Origin: Ooceraea biroi
Lineage: Eukaryota; Arthropoda; Insecta; Hymenoptera; Formicidae
DNA: 64,000 bases
Direction of reading: 5' to 3'
NCBI RefSeq assembly: GCF_003672135.1
Contig: NC_039513.1
Location: forward strand, 2,542,833-2,606,832
The notes under the pieces were generated by a model. It saw only the letters and a program-made list of their open reading frames with translations. It ran no database searches and had not been told where the DNA came from. The translations under genes and the position numbers were made by a program. Numbering within the stretch: position 1 is the first letter of the stretch; each line of letters starts with the position of its first letter. Shown piece after piece: positions 1 through 13,390 of this stretch.

Positions 1-3000
1 CATGAATAGCCTAATAGAACTGCATTGGCATGGTAGATATTCCCAGAGCGGGATAGAATCGCGGTGACGTCAAAGGGTTAATCAAAGTCGGACTATCTTC
101 CCTTCAAAGCTTCTCAGTCGACCGTCGCCGCAGCCGTTTTTTCTGATCCGTTTCAATCCTGTCCTTTACTCGTACCCTTCCGATTGCCCTCACCTACTCT
201 GTGAGGGCCACCGATATATCGCGTTCTCCGATCTTCTTTTCACGTATGCGCGCACATCGACATTGCCGACACACTTTCGATCATAGTCGCGTATCCCTGT
301 CACGGGTTGGATGCGACCGTCGCCATCGTACCGTATGTGTGTGTGCGTCGGTGACACGGATAAATGAGATCCGGACCAGAGCGAGATGGTCTAGCCATCT
401 CGCGCTATTTACACAGCCACAGACCGAGATTCGGTTTCTTTCTCTGGGTTATTTGTACGGAAAGAGATAGGGAGAGTCGTGGGCGGAAAAGAGGCGGTTC
501 AAGAATCAGTATGCTGAGGAAAAAAGGAAGAAACGAAGCGAAAACCGGGGAATGGACGCAAAAACTTCGGGATATATGGAAAAGACCGACTATGCAAAGT
601 TGCTCTGTCGTCGTTGGCTAAAACCGCCTTCTTCTCCTTTCCCTTCCATTTCAGTTCCATATCAGGCGTGATCTACATTTCTGTTATCGTTCGTTCTCTC
701 TTTAGTTCCCTCTTCTGGTGTTCCGTGTTCGGCACTTGAAGAACGGAGCGATAGAGCCCTCCTTAAGAATTGAAACGATCCTTCGCCTGTCAAAATTTAA
801 GTAGGGATCACATATTTTCGACTTTTTACATTGTAATGAGCTCGAGTTAAGATTCTTTTAGAATGGAATTAATAACATGGTCCTATGATAAGACTGTCGC
901 ATGACCTAGATAAATTAAGCTTTCTTATTGATATAAGTTTAGGAAAAATTTTAAGATCATATTTAAGACGGCTTTAATATAAGAACGACCTATGAATACC
1001 GCCCTTAAAGTACGTCCGATATTGGATGAGAACTAAGGATTTTATTAGTTATTGATATCAATGACGCACGATTTGCTAAAATTGTTCACTTCTAATTGTT
1101 CAAATGCTGTTTATGTCCTTTTCTGATGAATATAATTATTTTAATTATTTTTACTTTTCCATACGCATTTTTTTAAACTCCTAGTTTTATTTCTTTTCTG
1201 GACGATTCACACATCGCTGCATGCACCGCATACGAAATATCATGTAAAATAGCTATCTTTTCGTTTCGTACTCCGTGGGCCACTGTATCATGGCAGACGT
1301 AATGATTTTTCATATCAGCTGGGCGAAAAGAACGCAGCCGCGTCGACCTAGTTGCTCGTTATTGCGAGCGAGTGATCATCCGGCAGCAGAGTATTAGCGG
1401 CTACAGATCGCATCTGTTAATGGGCCGGTATTGTTCTCGCAGATCGAAAGAAAAGTGTCTTCCAACGGCAGCCGGTTGCCGCCAACCAAGCCGGCTGCTG
1501 AAATAGCAAATTGTTTCGCTATTCACAAGCGACAACCGAAACGACTGTGCAATTTCGCTGTCGCTGTGATCTGTGCGAGAATATTGCGACAACAGAGACT
1601 CAAATCCATAAAATCTCGTTTAAAATCCGCTTTTCTTTTCCGCTTCTAGTACAATTCAAAATTTTTCAATATTGTTGTCTGGTACGGAGAAACGGTACGT
1701 TTCTCAATTAAATGCGTTTTCATGTATTTTAGATTTGTTGATTAAAATGGTAAATTAAGAAATACCCGTATATTAGAATCATAGTATATCTCAATTAATT
1801 TGTTACAATAACTGTATGTAAAGAAATTTCGGAGATTCATAAAATTATGAAATTTTATTTATGGATAACATTTAATGTGATTTTATAGCGTTCTATGTGA
1901 TTATTATCGTTACGAATAAGACTAGAAAGAAATCGTTGGCTATTAATGCGACTATTGCATGCGTCCTAGTGATCGTTGTTCTGTTTCTCGCTTCAGACAT
2001 CTGATTAATGCCCCTTTGCGAGATCATCTGCTAATCATATTGTAACTTCCTCTCTGCGTGATAAGATTATTTAGTTCATCCAGATTGTTGAGCACGCGTG
2101 CGAAATATCATTTTTTATCATTTTAATAAGCAGAAGCTTTTTATTGTAGATATTGTATTGCGCTTTATATCGCATAATAGCATTATACTCATACATTGTA
2201 CTATAATATATTCTGGCTTTTGAAGAGTTCTTTTGCGGAGGAGCAAACATTCCATGCTTTTTTGCCAAGATTGACGAACTAACGAAATTCCATTGGCGAG
2301 AAACTTATAAAGATTTGAAACTCTACGAGAAGGTAGAGAAAATACGGGAAAAGTACGGATGAAGAAAACCACGAAATCGCTAATTAGCGTGGTTCAACAT
2401 TGCGGAAAACGGCAACTCGGAGAACTAGTTCTTGAGCTCTGCCGGACTAAGCAAAAATTGGTCCCACCCGTAACTAAAGTACTGGCACAAATTTAGATTA
2501 CGCATCTGGCTTGAGAAGGCGGGCTGATCCGGTTTGATTCGTGGAAAATCTCATCTCCGATCTAGACACCATTTCCGTTAACTGATTGGGGATCTTGTGC
2601 GGATTGCGGTTCGATGATGGTCGTAAATATCCGTGAATATTTAAACACGTGATATTATTTAGAATGTGTGCGTTGTTACTTAAGATAAAATTGTATATTC
2701 GACATCCATCAATATGCTGTTTTAATACAATCTTCAATTAAATTTTGAACAGAAAAAACAAAGAAGAAAAAGTATCTCAATTTCGATAAAAAAATATTTT
2801 GTTCAGCAAGTATCAAAGAAATTTATCTAGATTTGAGTTTACTCATCTTCGAATTTATCTTAATGATACACTAGAGATTAGATTTTACGCGATGTTACGC
2901 GTTCTAGCATCTTTCTCATATCTCAGTTTGCACGCGTCGCGGTATCGCGATCAGGTAAAGGAGCAATGAGATTTTTCATCTCCCGGTGGTGCTGCGGATT

Positions 3001-3114
3001 TTATCCAGCTCGTTCCAATCCCACGGATCGTCGTAGGAAAGAGTAATCAAATGAGGAACGTAACTCGCCACGACCGCGACGGCGGCGACTAGAGATCGCT
3101 GTATATCTCGCTAC

Positions 3115-3134
3115 CGCGCGCGCGCGCGCGCGCG
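3115..3134. repeat. (CG)10 microsatellite
   Basis: Twenty bases of pure alternating C and G lie inside a CpG-rich patch. Long CG runs are rare in genomes where CpG is methylated and lost, so this suggests low germline methylation at this site. Confidence 0.95.
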
Positions 3135-4432
3135 TATCTACCACCCCCGACGCTCGTAAAGTCCTCTAGGAAGAGGACGATTCGTAACTGCGGAATGGAT
3201 GGAGTCTCTCGTCCATCTCGTGCGATGTTACGTAACAGATTTTGTGTCGAGCACTCGTCGAGCGGGTCTTCCGCTCTCTTTTCTCTCCCCTTTTTTTCAT
3301 CGTCGTCGGCGTCGTTGGAATACTTATGTTACGTTCACGCAAAGTTCACTCTGGTCATGGGGTAAATACATCCCTGACGCTCTCCTTTACCTATTCCTTT
3401 GCCGAGACGACTCAGCTTTTGCCTCGTCTCTGCGTATCGCCCGGAGCTGGTGACCCACCTCGACACCTCCCTTATGTAGATGTTCCCACGTATACACACC
3501 CTCGAGGGCGTCGGGAGCTCTCCATTATACCGACCGCGTCATCTTCTTTCATCGTCATCGACGTCTTTATCCTGCCGCTCGTCGCCGTCGTCTCGACGAT
3601 CGCCCCCGAAAGAGGAAGAAGAATTCCCCTTAACTTTCACGTATGTTCTCTCTTCAGATTTTTTTCTCACTTCCGCGGGGCAAATCCCGTAGGGCGACAG
3701 AAAGAGATTCCCTTGCCGGAAACAAGGGTGAATTTATAAAGCTTCAGCATTCACGCATGATGTGTCTAATCGGCTGGATAAAAATATGTTTGCAGAATGT
3801 TTAAAATATTATTGAGCACGTTCCATCTCACGCTTTTATGTTTTACCTATGAAATTATATATCGCGATTGTAATATAAATAAATTTAAATGAATTTAATA
3901 CGATTTTAATACGGGATTTAGTGCGTTTTCCTGTAAATATCCTCGAAATTTTATTGGAAAAGATGATTTGTACAGCTTTCTATAAAACTTTGTTTACATG
4001 CAAAGAAAAGCATAAAAATCTGTTCTTTATATAATTTCTCAATATCATCACTTTTTATGAATAGATGTTACAGATAAAAAACTTAATTGATATATATGGA
4101 TGTAAAACCATGTTGTTGTATCAAATATTCTTTGATATAACATCTATTAGTCTCTTAGGGTAACATTTTAATGTTATAACAAATACTCGAGGAACTTTCG
4201 AGAGAGAAAGAGCACTTTTAGGATTACTGCCAATGAGCAACCTCTTGAGATGGTTGTATTTTTATTCACGAATGTCCTCGCCATACAAATTTTCGTTGCT
4301 CTTCTAATTGTAAGTGTCTAGATGTTTTAACGACCGGAAGTCTGCTAAGAGCATTATAGCTGTACCGATTAAACCGATATTATGACAAGACCAGAGGCAA
4401 CATAATTACGTCATTAACTCATATTATATCAT

Positions 4433-4433
<1 letters not shown>

Positions 4434-4472
<39 letters not shown>
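4434..4472. repeat. (CT)n microsatellite
   Basis: An almost pure CT dinucleotide run of about 39 bases that starts with a CCCTCT interruption. Confidence 0.95.
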
Positions 4473-4475
<3 letters not shown>

Positions 4476-5932
4476 CTCATTTCTGTCGTACTCGGCCGTG
4501 TAGTAGAACGATGCCATCGAGGTGCGCAATCTGTTTTGGCCTTTGAGTTCGCCGCCTCTTCATCCATCCGACGACGGTTACAGGATTGCAAGGATCCCGG
4601 CTGCAGACCGCGATTCATGAGTAATGGACGTCCGATGGCTCGACGTCCCTCTCTCGATGGAACCCTTTGCGCTGTTGAACCTGTTGCCTTAAGGCCGATT
4701 CATGCGACTAAAAAGACTCTTTTCCTCTCTTCTCAATCAGCTTTTTCTATTTAGATCCATAATTTCCGAACATCGTAAATAATTGCTTCATCCTGTTTAG
4801 TAGCAATAGCTTGAGGAGTATAAAGTGAAATAATAAATATATGTTTGAAATGACGTTCCGTAATTAAACGACTGAATCAACGATATTATTCACAAACAAC
4901 TTAAGATATCGCAGAAGCAAAGAAAGCGAGTTTCGTAATTTCCATCACTCTCTTTCTCCCGTCATTTCATCGGAACTTGTCTTGTATTAATCATAAAAGT
5001 TCAGTAACGTCTAGACGTATCGATCTGCAATGTATGACATTTGTTATTATATAAATCAGGTCAAGTAGTTCAGAAGAGATTAGTAATTCTCGCAGACGTC
5101 ATTCCTCATGAAAAACAGATAAATTATTAAGTCGAGTAACAAGTGTCGAGACAAGCTTCAGAGTCGATGATATAACGAACCCTCGTAGATAACTTTTTAT
5201 CTTGCAAAAATTATTTTTTTCCTACTTTCCGTGCGATTTTGCAGAAATATTTTACCCTCTTAGATAACGACACTGATACTCGAGATTCGAATTATGCGCT
5301 ATATCTAAACCGTGCAGATACAAGCGGCAATACCCGATGCAAATAATTACGGTGCATTACGGGAATGCATTCCGGCGGAGGGGAAAGGGGAGCAAGAGGA
5401 TAGCGCGGACGGAACCTCCTTCTGCGGCTCAGTTGCGTTGCATAGCCGACGTAATTCCTTCCTTCGAACGGACTTACTCGGCCGTACCGTCTGTGCCGGA
5501 TGTGCGCCTCCATCGTCGGCAGCCTTAGCTCTCTGGCGTGGTCAGTAATCGTTAAGATCGGTAGCACACCTCGGGGCGAATCACGGCCCGGCACGAAACG
5601 TTTCATGGTTCACGAGCCTCGATACACCACCGGAGGGCCGTCGCGCGTTCCCGTCCTTCCCTCTCGCTCGTGGTCGCCCGATGCGTTGGCGTGTTAACGT
5701 CCATCGATTACGGCATAACTCGCGGAACGCGCCGCTTAATGGCTTATTATTATCGGCTGCGCAAAGGGGCGAAATCGGATGAAGTTGTAGATCGGTATTG
5801 CCGTGTCATTAGAGGGGTCGGCGCGCAGGAGGAATCAGGCGGCTCCGATCGCTCCCCGCAGCACACGATAAGTTACACCGAGGTATGCCTTATTCAAATC
5901 GCAATTGCCCACTTACGACAACAGTCCGGCTC

Positions 5933-5958
5933 TCCCTCTCTCTCTCTCTCTCTCTCTG
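5933..5958. repeat. (CT)n microsatellite
   Basis: A CT dinucleotide run with one CCC interruption near its start. Confidence 0.95.
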
Positions 5959-6670
5959 TTCTCTTTCCGTTATTCTCTTCTTCTCTCTCGCGTAATCGCC
6001 AGTTCTGCCGATGTGTGTTTGCAATCACGCTCACGCCGCGGTAATGGCCTTATCGTGGAGAGAACGTCATTACCTTCGCGCTTAAGGAAGAAGAGGGAAA
6101 AGAAGTAAGCGATCGTCGAGAAATGCGCTTAACGAGGTGGAATCTCGAAAGATTCATTTTCGAAAGTCTTTCCCGATTTTTAGAAAAATGTTGGATAGAA
6201 TCTCGCGAATCGGAGACCGCTGTGAATCAACATCAATTGATGAAGGAACGGTTTTATTGAACCGACGAGAGTGGCGACGCGATAAACAACGCGAGCGTAC
6301 ATTTATCGGCAATACTCGCGAGCGTTAATCGTGCGTAAACTGCGACTGCGGTATACTTGCGCGAGAGATATTAAGAGCCTCCCTCTTTCTCGTTATTGCA
6401 GCGGTGAATAACTCGGGCACGAATAACGCGCTGCGGAATTCCCTTTCCTGACCTCTCCTACCCCTAACCTGCGCTTTTCTTTCTCGGGAACACATTACAC
6501 GATTGTTCAGAACAAAGAGATCGCATCGGTTCTTTATTAAATTCCTGAGAGATGCTTCCTACATCGTTCCTCGAAGCGTTGAACCCAGGTCCGTGCTGTC
6601 TGATCGCGTAAACCCGCACTGGTTTAACAATGAACGAGGATAGAAATTATGGCAGGATAAAGGAATGGAT

Positions 6671-6671
6671 A

Positions 6672-6713
<42 letters not shown>
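6671..6713. repeat. (GA)n microsatellite
   Basis: A GA dinucleotide run of about 43 bases with a single extra A (AAGAG) near the left end. Confidence 0.95.
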
Positions 6714-6717
<4 letters not shown>

Positions 6718-7383
6718 ACGTAAAAGAGGGTGCGGGTTCTCGGATTTTCAATATTCACTGATCGACAACCTGCGGTTGTGGTTCATATCAGCGAGAGCGA
6801 AAGAGAGATAGAGCTTCATTTAGCATAAAATTGGAAGCAGCTTCCTCAATTTTAATAATGTATGTCCGAACACTGATATTGCACTGATATTAGAGACCAA
6901 AATAATCGCAGCAAATTTTTTCGCTGAAACATGATGCAGTTGGAATAGAAGTGCGTTAGTATTTTTACGAAAACCGAGCGAAACAATTCAGGTTATTCGT
7001 CATAAAATCGTAAAATGTCATACATTGTTGGCGAAACAGGACAAAATTAATTTCTATAAAAAGCACGGATTTTTATGCTGAAAATAGGCAAAAAATAGAT
7101 AAAAATGAATGAGTCAGTCGATAAAAATGCAAACTGGAATGTTTCATATCGGTCTACAGTTTCTTTATGCGAGAGAATCAGGTATGATTCAATCTTTTTT
7201 AGCTTTTCTTTTTTTCCATTAATTTATCGTGTCTGGCAGATAATAATAATATTGAGTCGTGCTTTAGCTGCTAATATTGCGATTCGAATATACGCACTGA
7301 CTTAGTTCATTGATCCCAGCTCGAGATGTACGCGGGGATGTAGGAGAGGTTTTGTGGTTGCAGTATACTGGCAGACCCGGGAA

Positions 7384-7418
7384 CTCTCTCTCCCCCCCCC
7401 TCTCTCTCTCTCTCTCCT
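7384..7418. repeat. Compound (CT)n-(C)n-(CT)n repeat
   Basis: A short CT run is interrupted by nine or ten C residues and then resumes as CT repeats. Confidence 0.9.
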
Positions 7419-8924
7419 CGGAGCAAAATTAGATCGTACAGGATCTCTTCCGGACATGCCACATACCTTCCGTTTTCCACTTCCATAACTGTCACGATGA
7501 TATGACTGTGTCCTCGTCTGCGACTTAACTCCACGACCTTTGCTACGTCACGATTTAATTGCTACGGATTAATTTCCCTCCAAACATGCCGCGCCGATTC
7601 GGTACGTGTCAGACGAAAGTTCTATTGCTTTCGGTTAAAACGATATCCATTCGGATACACCTTTGCTTGAGCCGAGAAAGGATTTTCTGGACGGTAATTC
7701 GCAAAGTTACGCAAACAGACGTCAGTGCCATGCAAAAGTTAATGCAATTCCGCTATTGTATATTTGTCATATTTATCAAGCTTATCATCTAATCCGCAAA
7801 GTATTATATATTGAATAATTTAATCCTCTGCGTGTGCGTGCGTGCGCGCGCTGTATAACAGAAAATATTAAAATGCTATTTTTTATATTTATATGCAACT
7901 TTTTCATCTTCTAAAATATTTCTTGAACCTTAAATCAAATCATGATTAATAATATAATATAATAATATCCAGTTAATCGATATACATGGTGTGTTTTTGT
8001 TAAATAAATGATTAATACACAAAGGATAGTAGCAAGCACGAGTGATGAACGCTAATCAGATCAAAACACCTGTCTGTGGTTTAATGAGTTTGAAAGAGCG
8101 CATGTACTACATCAGGTCCGGCTGATTGATAATGCACGAAGCGTATGCATTTTCTGACTTTGCTAAACCATAATTTCATGACTCATCATCTCATCTATCA
8201 TCATCTTTTGTAAAAGCACATGTTTTACATCTCTCTAAACTATGCAAATTTTATTTTGCACTTTTGCAAGATATTGAATCACATGTATTTACGATTTTCC
8301 TTACAAAGAAAAATATGTATTTTGTATATTTTATATCATAAGAATATATAGGGTGGAAAACAATAATTCACTCACTAACACGCTGATCGAAAATATACAA
8401 TTTTTTAAATTATTCTATAAAAGATAATTTCACCATTTATAAATCCTACGAATTAATTTATCTCTCGTACCATGCAGATGCTAAATAAGAGAGATACTAT
8501 ATTTAAATTCGTAAATAATTTTGTCAGTCCCTAGACCTTGTCTGGGGAAAGTCTGAAATCGGAAAACATGACCCGGGAATAGCTGGTCGGAAATCCGATT
8601 TTCCCGATTTCCAGGAGCATCCTCCGATAGGACTTTTATATCCCATCTCTCTCTTTCTCACCACGCGATCAGAGAGAATAAACAGCATCACTCCCTCGCG
8701 ATTCTCGCTTCACAAGGTAGAAGACCGCATTCGAGTACATCGATATAGCATAGGAAAGTATAAATGTTCTTTCGAAAACTGTTTTTTTCCTCTTTTTTAG
8801 AAGTATGTATCCTCTCGAAGCAAGTGTATCCTGACGGTTAACGAGGGCACGACCAGGCCGCAGGAAGCTCGAAGGAAGGAAGGAAGCACGGTAACGTTAC
8901 ATCCGCTTTCGAACCTTGCTTTTT

Positions 8925-8966
8925 TGTGTGTGTGTGTGTGTGTGTGTTTTTTTTTTTTTTTTGTTG

Positions 8967-9011
<45 letters not shown>
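8925..9011. repeat. Compound (GT)n-(T)n-(GT)n repeat
   Basis: Two GT dinucleotide runs of roughly 22 and 33 bases flank a T tract of about 16 bases and a short TTGTTTT bridge. Translations of this region as Thr-His or Val-Cys repeats are artefacts of the dinucleotide. Confidence 0.95.
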
Positions 9012-9012
<1 letters not shown>

Positions 9013-9710
9013 GCTGTGCATAAACGTTGAACCAAGCCTGTCTCTACATGCGGCGAAAGCGTTCGATCCCTCTTTCCCGGCTCGTTCTGCATCCCTCTCT
9101 CTCTCCCTTCCCTTCCTTAATCGCAAGCTCTGTCTCTCTCCTATCTCCTCTCATCCACGGATATTTTAATACAGAGATAAGGGAAGGGGATGGAGATCGG
9201 CGAGGGAGAACATGCTCTCAAGTTTCACGGAGTGCTTGCGCCGGAGGGTGAGGCGAGACGACGGCCGAACTCGAACTTCGGTCGACGATTAATATTTGCA
9301 GACAATGGGCAGCGCATATTTCCGCGCGCGCGGCCTTTCTCCTGCCCGCCCCGTCTTCCCTCGGCGTTCACCGGATGTACTCCTTCTACTTTCGCTTCCC
9401 GCCGTAGCGGGGTTGTCCTGGACGAAGCAGCCGTGTGTGGGAGAGTGTGTCCATGTATCTCAGGGTCCGTGCACATGATCTCCGGGCTACCGCTGCCACC
9501 CTCGCCACCACCGTCGCTACCGCCCTTCTCTGTACCGACGGTGTCCGCCAGCGTGGCGCGCGGGCATGTGTGTGTCACGGCACGTCTGCTGCCTAACGTA
9601 CGATGCAAGTTTCCATTGTCCCGTCTAACTCGGAGCGCGCCCACTTTCCGCTGTGTTCCAGGGTGAACGGCGACGGAGAGAAATAGTAGGAATAAGGGGA
9701 AAGAGCGAAA

Positions 9711-9714
<4 letters not shown>

Positions 9715-9749
<35 letters not shown>
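9715..9749. repeat. (GA)n microsatellite
   Basis: A pure GA run of about 35 bases. Confidence 0.95.
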
Positions 9750-10110
9750 GGGGCGAAGAACGCTCGCAGACGCAACCACTGACGATTCGAACGTTAAATA
9801 TCTTCGACGACACCGTCGGCCACTTTTCGAACGGCTTTAAATCAGGAAGTTTCCAACTCACAGACCGCCGTTGCCGCGCGCAAGATCGAATCGATCTCTC
9901 TTCCGCGGATGACTAAGATCGCTTGAGGGGGAGGAGGGGGAGGGGAGAGCGAGCTACTTGGAGTGGCTTTTGTCTTACCGCGAGTAATGTGATCACCTCG
10001 CGCGCTAATATCGAACTCTTATTAATCCCAACCCAACTCACAGTGCTGTCACCACTTTCTTTTATTGATTTATTATCCCCTATGTTTTTGCCATAGAGAA
10101 GAATATAAAA

Positions 10111-10143
10111 ACACACGCGCGCGCGCGCACACACACACACACA
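10111..10143. repeat. Compound (AC)(GC)n(AC)n repeat
   Basis: A short AC run, then alternating GC, then AC repeats, all in one alternating purine-pyrimidine tract of about 33 bases. Such tracts can adopt Z-DNA. Confidence 0.9.
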
Positions 10144-12129
10144 GAGGAATAATAGCGATATGATTACTTAAAAAAGCAAATTTTTTAGCCGTCTTCAAAG
10201 ACAGAAGTCTATTAACAAAGCTCTTCTTCTGTTAAAAACAAAAAAGAAATACTTTTCTCTCTTAAAAAGAATAGCCTATAACAAATCTCATCATTTATTT
10301 GTAAATTCAATTTATTTGTAATTCATAAATTCAACCGCAACTCAAGCTTGGTTTACGCTTGGTTTACTTGGTTACGTTTTGTTGCAACTCACCCTAAAAG
10401 AGAAAAAAATGTTTTGTTAAGTAAATTCAGGAAGTAAACTAGTATATCTACATGAATGTATTAATTTTCCGTTTGCGGTATTAATTCCAGATATTTCAAT
10501 CATTCTGACGGATATACCCCAGCTCTTAACCGCAATGAGTTAAACGGGGATGTAGCGAATACCTGCGAATCTACCATTATGTTCCGATCCTGCTTGGCGC
10601 GAAGCGGATCTTCCGGTGGTGCACGTATTTCCGTTGCTTAACCGCAAGCTCTGCTAAATCTGAAAAGAAAGAACAGTTCTCCTAATTAGATCTAAATGCA
10701 TACACACAACTATTGATGCAACTGCTCACAAATTGAAGTTTTCTTTAACGTAATAGGGATAATTTTTCCTCAAATCGCTCCCTGCATGCCCGCGTGCATA
10801 GTAAACAGGACGAAAATAAAAATACTAAATGCTTAGTAAATGTGGGGCCAAATATTTATTAGGATTTCTGTGCGCTTGCTTGCTACGTGTTTCCCGCGGA
10901 GACTTAAGAATGGCGCGAGCGCAGAGAATGCAGTATTTCTCGGCGCATTATATCGGCGTAGTTTCGTCGCTCCGTGTATATTATTTGCGTCCGCTGGGAT
11001 AGGCGACCGTATAAAAGTGGTTGTCTCTTCTCGCGTATTCTAGCAATGGCAATATCTTTCTTGAAGTATGCGGAAGTAGCAGTATGAAAGTTCGTGTAGC
11101 GGTACATTGTAAATATTACGAGTTGAGAAATAGGATAATGTTGTATGTACACTGGTAATATTAACCACCATTTAAAATAAAATTAATGTAAAAGAAATGT
11201 ATACCATCTGGTAAAAAATTATCGTTACGTATGTACATAAAACGTAATTAACAATTCGAGTTGGTTAACAAGTGGATTAAAAAGATTTTTTAATCCTTTT
11301 AACACACACAAGTATGTTTGATGATTGTAATTAATATTACCAGAATATCTCGTATTTACAGTGGAATAATTATGCGTATATTATGCGATATTAATTTATG
11401 AAACTATTTCGAACATCGACTATGTGTATTCTCTCGACGGATTTTAACTCTCAACTACGGTGATCAAATTTGGACGCTGTAATTATGAGTTAATGGCTTC
11501 GTAATAATTTATGTTAATAATGTGAAAAGCAACGATAAATTCTATTTTCATCACTTATGTTGTATTAGTTATTACTAAGAAGATTTGTATTAATTATTTC
11601 TTTAGCCTGGAAAAATTAGCCACATAGAAAATGACAAAAAGATTTATAAAATTGCAGAAATTAGAAATTAAAAAGTAAAAATATTATCGAAAGTAAAAAA
11701 TACCAAGAAATGGTATTATTGGATTATTTGAATTCGTTTTTATCTCTATATTATATTCTATAAAAATTGTATAAATATCATAATAGTAGAATGGAAGAAA
11801 CAGTAGTCGAGAAGAGAGAGTTGTCATTATTTCTTAGCATCGTTTCACCTAAACATACATGCTGCGCACAATTGAAAGTGACGCGCTTAAACGCAATTTT
11901 TGCAATGTCCAGTTTTCGTTATGAAGACGCGTCGGTCGTACCGATGAAAGGATAGAGACAATCATTTCGCGATCAGCCGCACGTGATACTCGGCGCGAGT
12001 CGGCGTTATGAGGGCACGTGGTGAAGACACAAGGATTAATATTAAAAACTCATAAAGGAGCTTAAACCGGGGAGTTACGAGAGGATTTTGGCCACTGGCA
12101 CTGCGTGATGTGGAATAAAGAAAGCATGA

Positions 12130-12162
12130 AAGAGAGAGAGAGAGAGAGCATGTGTGTGTGTG
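12130..12162. repeat. Compound (GA)n-(TG)n repeat
   Basis: A GA run of about 20 bases is followed after CA by a TG run of about 12 bases. Confidence 0.9.
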
Positions 12163-13357
12163 GGCTGCCACGCGTGTGCGTGTGTGCTTGCGAAATGGTC
12201 GAATGACTGCGTTTACATAAATTTCGCACGATATACTATGCATAACGTGGCTCGGCATCCCGGGGGCTTTATTAAACCTTACATCACCATCACCATCATG
12301 GCGGAAAGGTAAACCAAAGTGAAAGACAGCGGTTGCGAGCGAGGAGCCAGAGAGAGTACACAGAGGCAGACGGACAGCGTTTTGCTACTTTCTTTCCGCT
12401 TCTATCCCGCAGCCTCCGCTCGAGTCACAGATGTAATTGCCGAGGGCGGGATGCTCACAAGACGCGCCTCAAATCGTTTCGCTTTGATGTCGAAAAAAAT
12501 GCTATCGACCGTTCCTCCTAGCTCGGCCCATCCCTGGAAGGGAAATGCTGTCAGTTTGATTCTCACTTTCCCATCATCGAAATTCGGTTTAGAGCGTCGG
12601 TGCCTGTAAATCGGATTTTCGTTGAATAATCCACGATCTGATCAGTCAGGTACCTGACGTTCACTAACGGATTGTGCTAATTGCGGGTTCTCCGGCAATG
12701 CGCGTAACCACCTATTTCGCACGAAACACATCTCGCGCGCGTATCACGTGCCGATTAAACGGGAGTAAGGGCAAGATACAACCCAGGATGGAAAGATTTA
12801 AATTAATGGCGAGGGAACCAGCAGGATGGCCCTGCCATTTACGTCGGCTATCATTGTCGCGATGTCTTTGCTGAAGAGTGAGGAGAGATATAGGAGGGAG
12901 TTATCCCTCGATCGAGGGATGCAAATGTAAAAGAGAACGCGAAATGGTGCGAAAGAGATCGAAATGGAGAAGGAAAGGAGGAAAAGGGGGATTAGCTGAG
13001 GAAAAGCCGCGGCCACGTACGAATACGAATAGGGAATTTGTGAGTATGAGAAGGGGAACGAGGAGAAGGAAGAGGATGGTTAGTTTGCTCGCGCGCCAGA
13101 ACGCGGATATTCCGTGAAAGTGGGTGATTGTATGCGCGGACCAGGCCGAGCCCGGGCCCGTACAATGCAAACAACAATACGCAATCAAGTAGTTGACGGC
13201 TGACGTTCGCATTACCGCGCCATTGTTGGACGCGCCTCCGACGGTATTCTGAAATTACCGAGCCGCCACCGAGTGCAGTTACACGCGCGTGTACTCGCGG
13301 ATGTGTGCCGCGCGCGTTAATGCACGTCGAGGATTTTTTTGACTATCGAAATCGGAT

Positions 13358-13360
<3 letters not shown>

Positions 13361-13390
<30 letters not shown>
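13361..13390. repeat. (GA)n microsatellite
   Basis: A GA run of about 30 bases with one AAG interruption at the left. Confidence 0.95.

Larger units (their letters stand above)
1..8924. other. Non-coding stretch, no gene supported
   Basis: No reading frame here shows a recognisable domain, conserved motif or splice structure. The longest open frames run through pyrimidine-rich or CpG-rich sequence and stop quickly. The stretch alternates between AT-rich DNA and CpG-rich patches such as 5.3-5.9 kb, and it contains the microsatellites listed separately. It could be intergenic sequence or part of a long intron; nothing in the sequence decides between these. Confidence 0.6.

Noticed and set aside
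61..81. TGACGTCAAAGGGTTAA at the left edge, like the right end of a TTAA element
   Set aside because: The matching left end, if any, is outside the window, so nothing can be tested.
8797..9126. Open frames encoding Thr-His or Val-Cys repeats
   Set aside because: They translate the (GT)n/(AC)n microsatellite in several frames and carry no other sequence signal.
9190..9779. Overlapping open frames up to 184 codons on both strands
   Set aside because: Both strands are equally open because the sequence is CpG-rich; translations are low complexity and include the (GA)n run.
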